The position numbers were made by a program, and so were the translations under genes. Source: Sphingosinicella sp041916975 (GTDB lineage Bacteria; Pseudomonadota; Alphaproteobacteria; Sphingomonadales; Sphingomonadaceae). From it: a DNA stretch of 64,000 bases. The stretch is taken from NCBI RefSeq assembly GCF_041916975.1, contig NZ_JAYRYK010000001.1:1736001-1800000 (forward strand), given 5' to 3'. Positions 40,593 to 49,395 of the stretch are shown here, piece by piece (the first letter of the stretch is position 1; every line of letters starts with the position of its first letter). The notes under the pieces are model-generated. The model saw only the letters and a program-made list of their open reading frames with translations. It searched no databases and was not told the origin of the DNA.

Positions 40593-43025
40593 GTGAGCGA
40601 CAGCCTGCCCATCCACGCCGTTCTGCCCGCGCTGCTCGCGGCGCTGCGCGAACGCGCGCCCGCCGTGCTTGTCGCCCCGCCGGGCGCGGGCAAAACGACA
40701 GCGGTCGCGCCCGCACTGCTCGGCGAAGCGTGGTGCACCGGACAAATCCTGCTGCTCTCCCCACGCCGCCTTGCCGCGCGTGCCGCCGCAGAACGCATGG
40801 CGGAGCTTGCGGGCGAGCCCGTCGGCAAGACGATCGGCTACGCAACACGGCTCGACAGCAAGCACGGCAAGGACACGCGTATCCTCGTGCTCACCGAGGG
40901 CATTTTTCGCAATCGCATCCAGGCCGACCCCGAACTCCCCGGCGTCTCCGCCGTGCTGTTCGACGAAATCCACGAGCGCAGCCTCGACAGCGATTTCGGC
41001 CTCGCGCTCGCGCTCGACGCACAAGAGGCCTTGCGCCCCGACCTCCGCATCCTGCCTATGTCGGCAACGCTCGACGGCGCACGCTTCTCGAAGCTTCTGG
41101 ACGGCGCGCCTGTCATCGAAAGCGAGGGCCGCAGCCATCCGCTCGATATCCGCTATCTCGGCCGCAGCGCCGAGCAGCGTATCGAAGATGCGATGGCCCC
41201 GGCCATTCGCCGCGCGCTCGGCGAGGCGGAGGGCGACCTGCTCGCTTTCCTCCCCGGCGTCGCCGAGATCGAGCGCACCGCCGAGCGGCTGGAAGGACTT
41301 CCCGGCATCCAGCTCCACCGCCTGCACGGCAGCCTCGATCCCGCCGCGCAGCGCGCTGCGATCCGCAAGGGCGCACCGGCCGTGCGCAAGGTCGTACTCG
41401 CCACGTCGATCGCCGAGACCAGCCTCACCATCGACGGCGTCCGCATCGTCGTCGATTCGGGTCTCGCCCGCCGCGCCCGCTACGATCGCGGCGGCGGCAT
41501 GACCCGCCTCGTCACCGAACGCGCCAGCCAGGCCGCCGTCACGCAGCGCGCGGGCCGCGCCGCGCGGCAGGCGCCGGGCGCATGTTACCGGCTGTGGGAA
41601 GAGGCCGCGACGGCGGGGATGCCGCCGTTCGATCCACCCGAAATCCTCGAAGCCGATCTCTCCGCGCTGGTCCTCGACTGTGCGATCTGGGGCGCCGCCG
41701 ATCCCGGAACGCTGCGCTGGCTGGACCCGCCGCCCGCCGCCGCCGTGGCGGAAGCACGCGAGCGGCTACAGTTGCTGGACGCGCTCGACGCGGAGAACCG
41801 CCCGACGCCGCACGGCCGCCGCATCGCCGAGCTGCCGCTGCCCCCGCGCCTCGCGCATATGATCCTCGCGGCGTCCGCGCGCGGCTGGGGCCACACTGCT
41901 GCCGAGGTCGCCGTGCTGCTTTCGGAGCGCGGCCTCGGCGGGAATGACGCCGATCTCGAACAGCGCCTCGCCCGCTGGCGCCGCGAGCGCGGCACGCGCG
42001 CCGACGCCGCACGCAGCCTTGCCGGGCGGTGGCAGCGCATGGCGGGCGGTGAAGGCGAAGGCCCCGTCGCCGCCTGCATCGCACTCGCCTTCCCCGACCG
42101 CATCGCGAAACGGCGCGGAAACAACGGCGAGGACTGGGCCTCGTCAGGCGGGCGCGGCTTCCGGCTCGATCCCGCCTCGCCACTTGCCGCGAAACCCTAT
42201 CTCGCGGTCGCCGAAGTGCAGGGCGCGGCCTCCGGCGCGCGCATCCTCGCCGCCGCCGCCATCGCCCCCGACCTCATCGAATCGCTGTTCGCGGACCACA
42301 TCGAAACCGTGCGCCGCGTCCGCGCCGACGGCGCGGGCGGCATCCTCGCGACGCGCGAACGCCGCCTCGGCAACCTTGCCCTGTCATCGGGCCAAGACGA
42401 CAGCCCCGACCCCGCAGCCATCGCCGCCGCGCTTCTCGAAGCCGCGCGCAAAGCCGGCGTCGCGGCGCTGCCCTTTTCCGACCACGCCCGCGCGCTGCAA
42501 CGCCGCGCCGGCTTCGCCCGCCGCGTCGATCCTTCGATCCCGGACATCGGCGACGAGGCGCTCGCCGCCGACATGGACGACTGGCTGCCCCCGCTGCTCG
42601 AAGGCAAACGCGCGCTCAGCGCCGTCAGCGCGTCCGCGCTCACGCAGATGCTGGAAACGCGCCTCGGCTGGGCGGGCAAGACCGCCGTCGACCGCCTCGC
42701 TCCCGAAGCCTTCGTGTCACCGCTCGGCAGCCACCACGCCATCGATTACGCGGCGGAGGGCGGCCCGGCGGTCGAGCTTCGCGTGCAGGCGCTGTTCGGC
42801 CTCGCTACGCATCCCGTAGTCGCCGGAGGCGTGCCGCTCGTGCTCCGCCTCACCTCTCCCGCAGGTCGCCCGATCCAGACCACGAAGGATCTGCCCGGTT
42901 TCTGGTCGGGAAGCTGGGCCGGCGTCGCCAAGGAGATGCGCGGCCGCTATCCGAGGCACCCGTGGCCCGATGACCCGGCCGCCGCGGCACCGACGCTTCG
43001 CACGAAGCGCGCCGACGCCCGTTAG
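40593..43025 (+). CDS. hrpB: ATP-dependent helicase HrpB
   Basis: Encodes 810 residues from a GTG start. DExH helicase motifs are clear: Walker A (APPGAGKTTAV), DEIH (LFDEIHERS), SAT (PMSATLDG) and TSIAETSLT, followed by the ratchet domain and an HrpB-type C terminus (PLGSHHAIDYAAEGGP; VRVQALFG-like). Physiological role is not settled; it is dispensable in several bacteria. It overlaps the convergent ornithine-cyclodeaminase-like gene by 4 nt. Confidence 0.93.
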   Translation: MSDSLPIHAVLPALLAALRERAPAVLVAPPGAGKTTAVAPALLGEAWCTGQILLLSPRRLAARAAAERMAELAGEPVGKTIGYATRLDSKHGKDTRILVLTEGIFRNRIQADPELPGVSAVLFDEIHERSLDSDFGLALALDAQEALRPDLRILPMSATLDGARFSKLLDGAPVIESEGRSHPLDIRYLGRSAEQRIEDAMAPAIRRALGEAEGDLLAFLPGVAEIERTAERLEGLPGIQLHRLHGSLDPAAQRAAIRKGAPAVRKVVLATSIAETSLTIDGVRIVVDSGLARRARYDRGGGMTRLVTERASQAAVTQRAGRAARQAPGACYRLWEEAATAGMPPFDPPEILEADLSALVLDCAIWGAADPGTLRWLDPPPAAAVAEARERLQLLDALDAENRPTPHGRRIAELPLPPRLAHMILAASARGWGHTAAEVAVLLSERGLGGNDADLEQRLARWRRERGTRADAARSLAGRWQRMAGGEGEGPVAACIALAFPDRIAKRRGNNGEDWASSGGRGFRLDPASPLAAKPYLAVAEVQGAASGARILAAAAIAPDLIESLFADHIETVRRVRADGAGGILATRERRLGNLALSSGQDDSPDPAAIAAALLEAARKAGVAALPFSDHARALQRRAGFARRVDPSIPDIGDEALAADMDDWLPPLLEGKRALSAVSASALTQMLETRLGWAGKTAVDRLAPEAFVSPLGSHHAIDYAAEGGPAVELRVQALFGLATHPVVAGGVPLVLRLTSPAGRPIQTTKDLPGFWSGSWAGVAKEMRGRYPRHPWPDDPAAAAPTLRTKRADAR

Positions 43026-44005
43026 AAGGCCGCCGTCGTCCCGAGGCCCTGCTTTTTCGCCTGCTCGAAGACGTGCCAGCCCGCAACGAGATCCTGCACG
43101 ATGTGACCGAGCGACTTGTAGATGGTGATTTCCTCGTCGCTGGTGCGCCCCGCGAGCGTCCCGCCGAACACCTCGCCGATCTCGCCCACGACATGCGCGT
43201 CGTCCACCACGCCTGCCGCCTTCGCGTTCAGGAATTCCGAGCCCTGCGCGAGCACGCCCGGCCGATAGTCGGCGATGAAGCGCGACGCCGCGACAAGATC
43301 GTTCGCAATCTCCGTAGGCCCGGCGCGGCTCGACCCCACGACGTTGATGTGCGTGCCCGGCTTCACGTCGGCAAGCGCCAGGATCGGCTCCGCCGCCGCC
43401 GTCGTCGTGCAGATGATGTCCGCGTCGCGAACGGCGCTCGCCACGTCCGCCGCCGCTTCGGCATCAAGGCCAAGCTCCTCGCGCACGCGCAGCGCGAACC
43501 GCTCGGCCTGTTCCACCGAACGCCCCCACACACTGACGCCGGTGATCGGCCGCACATAGCGCACCGCCGCCGCGTGTCGCCACGCCTGCTCGCCGTAGCC
43601 GAGGATCGCGAGCCGCGCCGGGCCCGGCCGCGCCAGCGCATCGGTCGCCGCGGCGGATGCCGCCGCCGTACGGATCGCCGTGACGATGCTGCCGTCGATG
43701 ATCGCAACCGGCGCGCCGCCTTCCGGCTCGAACAGCACGACGATGCCCTGATGCGAATGCTTGCCGAGCGCGAAATTGCCCGGATAGACGCTGACGACCT
43801 TCGCGCCGAACGTCCCGCCGAGTATCGCGCCCGGCATCACGCCGAACGCGTTACCGCCGTTCAGGTCAACGATGTTCCTGAGCGGCTGTCGCGTTTCCCC
43901 GCGCGAGAGCGCCGCCATCGCCTCGCGCACCAGACGGATGCAGTCCTCATAGCCGAGCAGGCGTTCGGTGTCGGCCGCGCCGACGATCACCAGCGGCGCG
44001 CTCAT
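43022..44005 (-). CDS. Ornithine cyclodeaminase / mu-crystallin family protein
   Basis: Encodes 327 residues. The NAD(P)-binding domain has LAILGYGEQAWRHA (GxGxxA-like), and the substrate part keeps a lysine in GTFGAKVVSVYPGN and VGSSRAGPTEI. Members are ornithine cyclodeaminase, alanine dehydrogenase, ketimine or imine reductases; sequence alone does not decide. ATG 44005 overlaps the stop of the BASS transporter gene (ATGA). The operon order dipeptidase, transporter, dehydrogenase suggests breakdown of an amino acid released from dipeptides. Confidence 0.85.
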   Translation of the reverse strand: MSAPLVIVGAADTERLLGYEDCIRLVREAMAALSRGETRQPLRNIVDLNGGNAFGVMPGAILGGTFGAKVVSVYPGNFALGKHSHQGIVVLFEPEGGAPVAIIDGSIVTAIRTAAASAAATDALARPGPARLAILGYGEQAWRHAAAVRYVRPITGVSVWGRSVEQAERFALRVREELGLDAEAAADVASAVRDADIICTTTAAAEPILALADVKPGTHINVVGSSRAGPTEIANDLVAASRFIADYRPGVLAQGSEFLNAKAAGVVDDAHVVGEIGEVFGGTLAGRTSDEEITIYKSLGHIVQDLVAGWHVFEQAKKQGLGTTAAF

Positions 44006-44883
44006 GCGGCCTTCCCGCCGACACGGGCGCGGAACCAGCGGACGAGAAGCAGGGCATTCACGATCATGGCAACTCCATAGATGTTCTGGGTAACGGCAAG
44101 CGACAGGCTGTCGAGCACCGTCAGCGTCAGGAAAGTGGCGAGGGTCACATTGTGCACGCCGACCTCGATGGAGAGCGTCATCGCATCCCGCGGCTTCGCG
44201 CCGATCCCCGCCGCGAGCAGCAGCCCCGCCGCCATCGCGACGACGTTCAGCACCCAGATCGCGGGACCGGCGCTCACGATGTTCGCCAGCACCATTTCGA
44301 GGCTGACACCGACCGCGAAAGCGATGACGCCGATCAGCACGATCATCGATACGGGCCGCAGGCGGCGGCTGAGCGGCTCTGCCACATCCGGCCAGAAGCG
44401 GCGCACGATCATGCCGATGCCAAGCGGCAGGATGGTCATCTTCACGAGCTGGAGCATCGTGTCCGGCACCGAAAGCGTGGGCACCGTGCCTTCCAGCCCG
44501 AAATGCCGCAGCCCCCACTGAAGCAGCAGCGGGATCGAGAACACGGTGATGAGGCTGGAAAGCGCCGTCAGGATCACCGCGAGCGCGACGTTGCCGCGCC
44601 CGATAAAAGTGATCGCGTTCGACGTCGTACCGGCCGGGCAAATGCCGAGGATGAAGAGGCCGAAGGCAAGCTCCGGCGGCAGGCCGAACAGGATGCCGAT
44701 GGCGAGCGCCAGAAACGGCATGATGATGAGCTGGCCGAAAAGCCCGGTCAGCACGGTCTTCCGGTTCGAAAGCACCATGCCGAAATCGCCGAGCTTCAAG
44801 GTCAGCCCCATGCTGAACATGATCAGCATCAGGCCCACGGGCACGAAGGCCGTGTTGACGAAAGCGATCATCGCGTCGGACAT
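44002..44883 (-). CDS. Bile acid:sodium symporter (BASS) family transporter
   Basis: Encodes 293 residues with nine to ten membrane helices. The family segments SMGLTLKLGDF, FILGICPAGTTSNAITF and SIEVGVHNVTLATF (crossover helices) are present. BASS proteins carry bile acids, pantothenate, pyruvate or other organic anions with sodium. Here it lies between an M19 protein gene (21 nt) and a cyclodeaminase-like gene (4-nt overlap), so an amino or keto acid is a likely substrate. Confidence 0.88.
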   Translation of the reverse strand: MSDAMIAFVNTAFVPVGLMLIMFSMGLTLKLGDFGMVLSNRKTVLTGLFGQLIIMPFLALAIGILFGLPPELAFGLFILGICPAGTTSNAITFIGRGNVALAVILTALSSLITVFSIPLLLQWGLRHFGLEGTVPTLSVPDTMLQLVKMTILPLGIGMIVRRFWPDVAEPLSRRLRPVSMIVLIGVIAFAVGVSLEMVLANIVSAGPAIWVLNVVAMAAGLLLAAGIGAKPRDAMTLSIEVGVHNVTLATFLTLTVLDSLSLAVTQNIYGVAMIVNALLLVRWFRARVGGKAA

Positions 44884-44904
44884 GGAACTCCCCCTCGCGC
44901 CTCT

Positions 44905-46065
44905 TTATGCGCCCCAGACGCGCTTTGCATAGGCGACGAAATTCGCGCCGAGGATCTTCTCGATGCGCGCATCCGAATGTCCGCGCCGCCGCAGCCGGTC
45001 GGCAAGGTCGTGGAACTGCGACGGCCCGCGCAGATCGAGCACGAAGGGCAGCGTATCGGGGTTCTCGCCCTTCGCGCCGATGCCCGCCGCGCGCCGGTCC
45101 GCGATCTCCTTGGCGATCTTGGCCCTGTAGGCGCCGAGATCGTCGATCGTCGTGATACCGCCATCGGTGCCGATGCCGACATGATCCTCGCCGCACACGT
45201 TCACGGCGTGCTCGATGTGCGCCACCACGTCGTCGGCGGTCGCCTTGCTGGTGGGGTTGAGGAAGGGCATGAAATAGATGCCGACGAACCCGCCCCGTTC
45301 CGCGACCAGCCGCAGCTCCGCGTCGGTCTTGTTGCGCGGCAGATCGGTGAGCGCGCGGCAGCCGGTGTGGTTGATCGAGATCGGCTGCTTCGAAAGCCTC
45401 GCAGCTTCAAGGCAGGTCTTCTCGCCGCTGTGCGACAGGTCGACCATCACACGGTTCGCGTTCAACCGCTCCACGACCTCGCGCCCGTACGGTGTCAGGC
45501 CCCGGTTTTCCGGTGCCATCGACCCATCGCCGACAGCATTTGCAGGATTGTAGGTAAGCTGAATGATCCGCACGCCGAGATCCGCGAACACATCGGCGCG
45601 GCTGGCATCGCTGCCCAGCATCGTCGTATTCTGGAAACCGTAGATGAGGCCGATGCGGTTTTCGCGTTTCGCGCGCAGCATGTCGCCTGCGCTTTCGATC
45701 TTCAGAAGATCGTTCGGATAGCGGCGCGCCACCGCGTCCCAGTGCGCGATCTCGCGCACGGTCTGCTCGAACGGTTCGTTCGGGCCGAACACATGGCCGA
45801 TGGTGATATTGACGGCGGTGAGCCCCGAAGCCCGCGCGTCGTCGATCACGCGCCGATCGATCACCGCATCGGTCGATGTCCAGCCGGACGCCTCCTTGCG
45901 CTCAGGCGGTTCGACATTGGGATTGTAAAGTCCGCCGAGCGCGTTCACGACGATTGCGCCTGAAGGCACGCCCTTCTGCGCGGCAAACGCCGGACCGGCG
46001 GCGAGCAGCGCGGCGCCTGCACCACCGAGCGCGAGCAGTTCGCGCCGGTTGAAATTCGAAACCAT
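44905..46065 (-). CDS. Tat-exported M19-like protein lacking the first metal ligands (second copy)
   Basis: Encodes 386 residues with a Tat signal (NRRELLALGG, residues 6-15). The M19 fold is recognised from DLSHSGEKT (H212), NHTGCRAL (H233) and HVGIGTDGG. As in the protein at 8921-10069, the N-terminal H-x-D is missing (NALGG, 41-45) and the bridging Glu is Gln (Q145 in YGFQNTT). It has a longer insertion before the first helix (GLYNPNVEPP). It is the first gene of the operon with the BASS transporter and the cyclodeaminase-like enzyme. Dipeptidase activity is probable from context but not certain with this metal site. Confidence 0.85.
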   Translation of the reverse strand: MVSNFNRRELLALGGAGAALLAAGPAFAAQKGVPSGAIVVNALGGLYNPNVEPPERKEASGWTSTDAVIDRRVIDDARASGLTAVNITIGHVFGPNEPFEQTVREIAHWDAVARRYPNDLLKIESAGDMLRAKRENRIGLIYGFQNTTMLGSDASRADVFADLGVRIIQLTYNPANAVGDGSMAPENRGLTPYGREVVERLNANRVMVDLSHSGEKTCLEAARLSKQPISINHTGCRALTDLPRNKTDAELRLVAERGGFVGIYFMPFLNPTSKATADDVVAHIEHAVNVCGEDHVGIGTDGGITTIDDLGAYRAKIAKEIADRRAAGIGAKGENPDTLPFVLDLRGPSQFHDLADRLRRRGHSDARIEKILGANFVAYAKRVWGA

Positions 46066-46133
46066 GCCCCGCTCCCGCTTTACGCCCGCCGCCGATAGAG
46101 CATGGCGGGCACAGCGCGTAAAGCGTTACGGGG

Positions 46134-46427
46134 TCAATAGGCAGGCGGATCGCTGGCCGGGAAGGACTCGTCAACCGCCTGATCGACCTTGTCCCACGCG
46201 CGCTTCGGCTTGTCGCGCATCGCTTCGTGCCCGGCAGAGCGTGTCTGGTCCAGGTTCTCGGGATCGGCCTCGCCGGGGGCAAAGGCAGGAGCAGCGGCGG
46301 GCGCCGTCTTGCCGTTGCGGAAGAAGCGCCATCCGGCGAAAGCCGCCGCAGCGGCGCCAAGGCCGGCTGCAAGTCCGATCAGTCCAGCCCTGTTTCGCGA
46401 ACCTTCGCGTATCGCCGTTCCGTACAT
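46134..46427 (-). CDS. Small membrane-anchored protein with C-terminal DESFPASDPPAY motif
   Basis: Encodes 97 residues: one hydrophobic helix (about 14-36) followed by an Ala/Pro-rich linker and a conserved-looking C terminus, WDKVDQAVDESFPASDPPAY. That ending recurs in small proteins of sphingomonads and other alphaproteobacteria; function unknown. GGAGGACC precedes the start. It stands alone between the M19 gene and mtnA. Confidence 0.7.
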   Translation of the reverse strand: MYGTAIREGSRNRAGLIGLAAGLGAAAAAFAGWRFFRNGKTAPAAAPAFAPGEADPENLDQTRSAGHEAMRDKPKRAWDKVDQAVDESFPASDPPAY

Positions 46428-46497
46428 GGCTCATGGTCCTCCATTTGCGGGTATGCACCCAACAAACGCGCGCGCGCGAAAGGCGTTCCCGAACCGC

Positions 46498-47553
46498 TCA
46501 GGATGCGAGCGCGGAGGGCGCGAGCAGGCCGCGTTCGGTGATGAAGCCCGTCACGAGTCGCGCGGGCGTCACGTCGAAGGCCGGGTTGTAGGCAGGCGAC
46601 GCCGTCACGCGCACGGTGGCGTGTCCATCTCCGCCGGGTCCGGTGAGCAGCGCAAGCTCGTCGGGGTGGCGCTCCTCGATGGCCACGTCCGCGCCGGTGG
46701 GCGTCGCGGGGTCGAAGGTCGTGTAGGGCAGCGCCACGTAGAACGGCACCCCATTGTCGTGCGCGGCGAGCGCTTTCAGATACGTGCCGATCTTGTTGCA
46801 GACGTCGCCGTTCGCCGTCACGCGGTCGGTGCCGACGATCACGAGATCCACCTCGCCGCGCTGCATCAGGAGCCCGCCGGTATTGTCCGCGATCACCGTG
46901 TGCGGCACCCCGTGCCCGGCGAGTTCGAACGCGGTGAGCAACGCGCCCTGGTTGCGCGGACGTGTCTCGTCCACCCACACATGCACGGGCAGCCCCTCAT
47001 CCTGCGCCAGATAGATGGGCGCGGTCGCGGTGCCATAATCCACGGTGGCGAGCCAGCCCGGATTGCAGTGCGTCAGGATATTGAGCGTCCGGCCGGGGTT
47101 CCGCGCATGGAGATCGCGCAGCAGCTGCAGCCCGTGCGCGCCGATCGCGCGGTTCAGCGCCACATCCTCGTCGCAGATCGCATCGGCGCGGAGGAACGCC
47201 GCCGCGCCGCGCGCGGACGCGGGAAGCGCGCGCACCGCCTTCGCCACTTCATCGAGCGCCCAGCGCAGGTTCACCGCCGTCGGCCGTGCCTCGGCAAGCA
47301 GATGGTAAGCCGCGCCCAGCGCGGCGTCCGATCCGTCCTCGGCAAGCGCCATCGCAAGGCCGTAAGCCGCGGTCGCGCCAATCAGCGGCGCCCCGCGCGT
47401 CCACATCTCGCGGATGGCGCGTTCGGCATCGGTGGCGCTGCGCAACTCCACCCACACGATCTCCCACGGCAGGCGGCGCTGATCGAGGATACGCGCGCCC
47501 TTCCCGTCCGCCGTGCGCGCGATCGATCGGCGGTGCTCGCCTTCCAGCCTCAC
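46498..47553 (-). CDS. mtnA: S-methyl-5-thioribose-1-phosphate isomerase
   Basis: Encodes 351 residues of the eIF2B-like fold. Catalytic Cys in NILTHCNPGWLA and catalytic Asp in IVGTDRVTANGD are present, as is TRGAPLIGATAAYG. It isomerises methylthioribose-1-phosphate to methylthioribulose-1-phosphate in methionine salvage. Last gene of mtnB-D-C-A; overlaps mtnC by 4 nt. Confidence 0.95.
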   Translation of the reverse strand: MRLEGEHRRSIARTADGKGARILDQRRLPWEIVWVELRSATDAERAIREMWTRGAPLIGATAAYGLAMALAEDGSDAALGAAYHLLAEARPTAVNLRWALDEVAKAVRALPASARGAAAFLRADAICDEDVALNRAIGAHGLQLLRDLHARNPGRTLNILTHCNPGWLATVDYGTATAPIYLAQDEGLPVHVWVDETRPRNQGALLTAFELAGHGVPHTVIADNTGGLLMQRGEVDLVIVGTDRVTANGDVCNKIGTYLKALAAHDNGVPFYVALPYTTFDPATPTGADVAIEERHPDELALLTGPGGDGHATVRVTASPAYNPAFDVTPARLVTGFITERGLLAPSALAS

Positions 47554-48173
47554 AGCGCGATCTCCGCGAACGAGGCGACGTCGCCCTTTCCGGTTTCCCG
47601 ATCGACGAGACAGGTTTGCAGACCCGCCGCGCGCGCAGCCTCGATTTCGGGCACGCTGTCGGAGAGGAACAGGATATCCTGCACCGGCAGGCCGATTTCA
47701 GCCGCGATACGGCTGTACGACTCGGCCTCCTTCTTCGGCCCGGTCGTGGTATCGAAATAGCCCGAAAACAGCGGCGTCAGATCGCCCGCATTGCTGTGCC
47801 CGAAGATCAGCTTCTGCGCGGCCACCGATCCCGAGGAATAGACGTAGAGGCGCAGCCCATCCGCGTGCCAGCGCCGCAGCGCCTCGGCCGCGTCGGGATA
47901 GACGTGCCCTTTCAGTGTGCCGTCCGCATAGCCTTCCGCCCAGATCAGCCCCTGCAGCGTCTTGAGCGCGGTTTCCTTGCGATCCTCATCGATCCAGCGT
48001 GTGAGCGTCTCTACCGGGTTGCCGGGCACGTCCTTCAGGATCGGCGCGGCGTCCTCGGGGTGCGCCGCAATCCAGTCCGCCAGCCGCGCCCGCGCATAGG
48101 GGAACAGCGTGTCGGTCACGAAGGCGATGCTGCTCGTCGTGCCTTCGATGTCGGTGAGGACGGCTTTCACCAT
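47550..48173 (-). CDS. mtnC: Acireductone synthase (enolase-phosphatase E1)
   Basis: Encodes 207 residues. It is a HAD-family enzyme with motif I LTDIEGTTSSIAFV, motif II YSSGSVAAQ and the acidic motif LFLSDSVPEI. It enolises and dephosphorylates diketo-methylthiopentyl phosphate to acireductone. Its ATG directly follows the mtnD stop (TGAATG). Confidence 0.95.
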   Translation of the reverse strand: MVKAVLTDIEGTTSSIAFVTDTLFPYARARLADWIAAHPEDAAPILKDVPGNPVETLTRWIDEDRKETALKTLQGLIWAEGYADGTLKGHVYPDAAEALRRWHADGLRLYVYSSGSVAAQKLIFGHSNAGDLTPLFSGYFDTTTGPKKEAESYSRIAAEIGLPVQDILFLSDSVPEIEAARAAGLQTCLVDRETGKGDVASFAEIAL

Positions 48174-48713
48174 TCAGGCGAGCGCCGGTTCGTGGCGCGG
48201 GAAGCGGTCGGCGATGTCGTCGCCCGTGAATTGCGCCACCCAGCCATCGGGATTGATGAACAGGCGGATCGCCGTGAAGCGCGGTGTGGGGCCCATGTCG
48301 AACCAGTGCCGCATCCCGGCGGGCACGGCGATGAGGTCACCTTTCGTGCAGAGCATGTTGAAAACGCGGCCGTCTTCGTGGAGCGTGAACAGCCCTTCGC
48401 CGTCCACGAAGAAGCGCACCTCGTCCTCCATGTGGCGATGCTCGGAAAGGAACTTCTGCCGGAACACGGCGCGATCCGGGTGGTCAGGCACCATGCTCAC
48501 CACGTCGACCGCCTGATAGCCGCCGATCACCTTCAGCCGCTCGATCTCCTCCGCATAGGCCGCGAGCGTATCGCCGCCCGGCACGTCGCGAGTCGGCCAG
48601 CGCTCGAAGCGCACGCCGATCTCTTCCAGCGCGTCCGCGATCTCGGCGGCATCCTTGGTTTCCAGAAGCGGCCGCTCCGGCGCGTTCTCTGCGTAGACGG
48701 CAAGGTGGCTCAT
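48174..48713 (-). CDS. mtnD: Acireductone dioxygenase
   Basis: Encodes 179 residues, a cupin with metal ligands H-x-H and E in EHRHMEDEVRF and the last His in GMRHWFDMG. With Fe it makes the ketoacid of methionine plus formate; with Ni it makes an off-pathway product plus CO. The formate may feed the fds enzyme. ATG 48713 is chosen, overlapping the mtnB stop (ATGA), because MSHLAVY is the usual N terminus. Confidence 0.94.
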   Translation of the reverse strand: MSHLAVYAENAPERPLLETKDAAEIADALEEIGVRFERWPTRDVPGGDTLAAYAEEIERLKVIGGYQAVDVVSMVPDHPDRAVFRQKFLSEHRHMEDEVRFFVDGEGLFTLHEDGRVFNMLCTKGDLIAVPAGMRHWFDMGPTPRFTAIRLFINPDGWVAQFTGDDIADRFPRHEPALA

Positions 48714-49330
48714 GCTTCCCTCCTCATGCTGCGTTCGGCGACCTCGCACGCGGCGAGCCATTCCGCCGCCTCGATCACGCGCTCGGCCTCCGCGATGTCG
48801 CGGCCCCAGCCGTAGAGCCCGTGCCCGCGAATGAGATAGGCGGGCGGCGGCGTTTCGCGGGCCAAATGCGGCGCGATTGCCGCCTCGATCTCGCGCATGT
48901 CCTGACTGTTCTCGACGACCGGGAGGACGATTTCCGCCGCGTGCGTGGTCACGCCCGGAAACGCCTTCACAAGCTCATGGCCCCGGATCGCCCAGTCCCC
49001 GCCAAGCACGCGCGACAGCGCGACCGCCTGCGCCGAATGGCTGTGCAGCACCGCGCCTGCTTCGGGAAAGCAGCGATAAAGCGACAAATGCAGCGCCGTC
49101 TCCGCGCTCGGGCGCTTGCCGTCCAGCGATGCCCCGTTCGCATCCACGCGCATCACCCCGTCCGGTGTCAGGCGCCCCTTGTGCCACCCAGAAACCGTCA
49201 CGGCGAAGCTGCCGTCGCTGAGCCGCACCGAATAGTTCCCGCTCGTCGCGGGCGCCCAGTCGCGCGCGTCGAATGCGCGTCCCACGGCAACGATGGCTTC
49301 CGCAGCCTCGGCGAATGTGCTTGCAACCAT
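48710..49330 (-). CDS. mtnB: Methylthioribulose-1-phosphate dehydratase
   Basis: Encodes 206 residues of the class II aldolase fold, with zinc ligands in LHSHSAQA and RGHGLYGWG and the loop TSGNYSVRL. It dehydrates methylthioribulose-1-phosphate. First gene of the mtnBDCA transcript; 65 nt separate it from the divergent aminotransferase gene. Confidence 0.94.
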   Translation of the reverse strand: MVASTFAEAAEAIVAVGRAFDARDWAPATSGNYSVRLSDGSFAVTVSGWHKGRLTPDGVMRVDANGASLDGKRPSAETALHLSLYRCFPEAGAVLHSHSAQAVALSRVLGGDWAIRGHELVKAFPGVTTHAAEIVLPVVENSQDMREIEAAIAPHLARETPPPAYLIRGHGLYGWGRDIAEAERVIEAAEWLAACEVAERSMRREA

Positions 49331-49395
49331 GATGTTTCCTTAACCATCACCGTGACGCTGGCGAAGCGGTTTCCGCTCTCCTATGACTCCTTCTC

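Noticed and set aside
43022..45196. One 724-codon frame covering the cyclodeaminase-like gene and beyond
   Set aside because: Only the part from ATG 44005 is protein-like; the upstream part is out of phase with the BASS transporter gene and low in hydrophobic residues.
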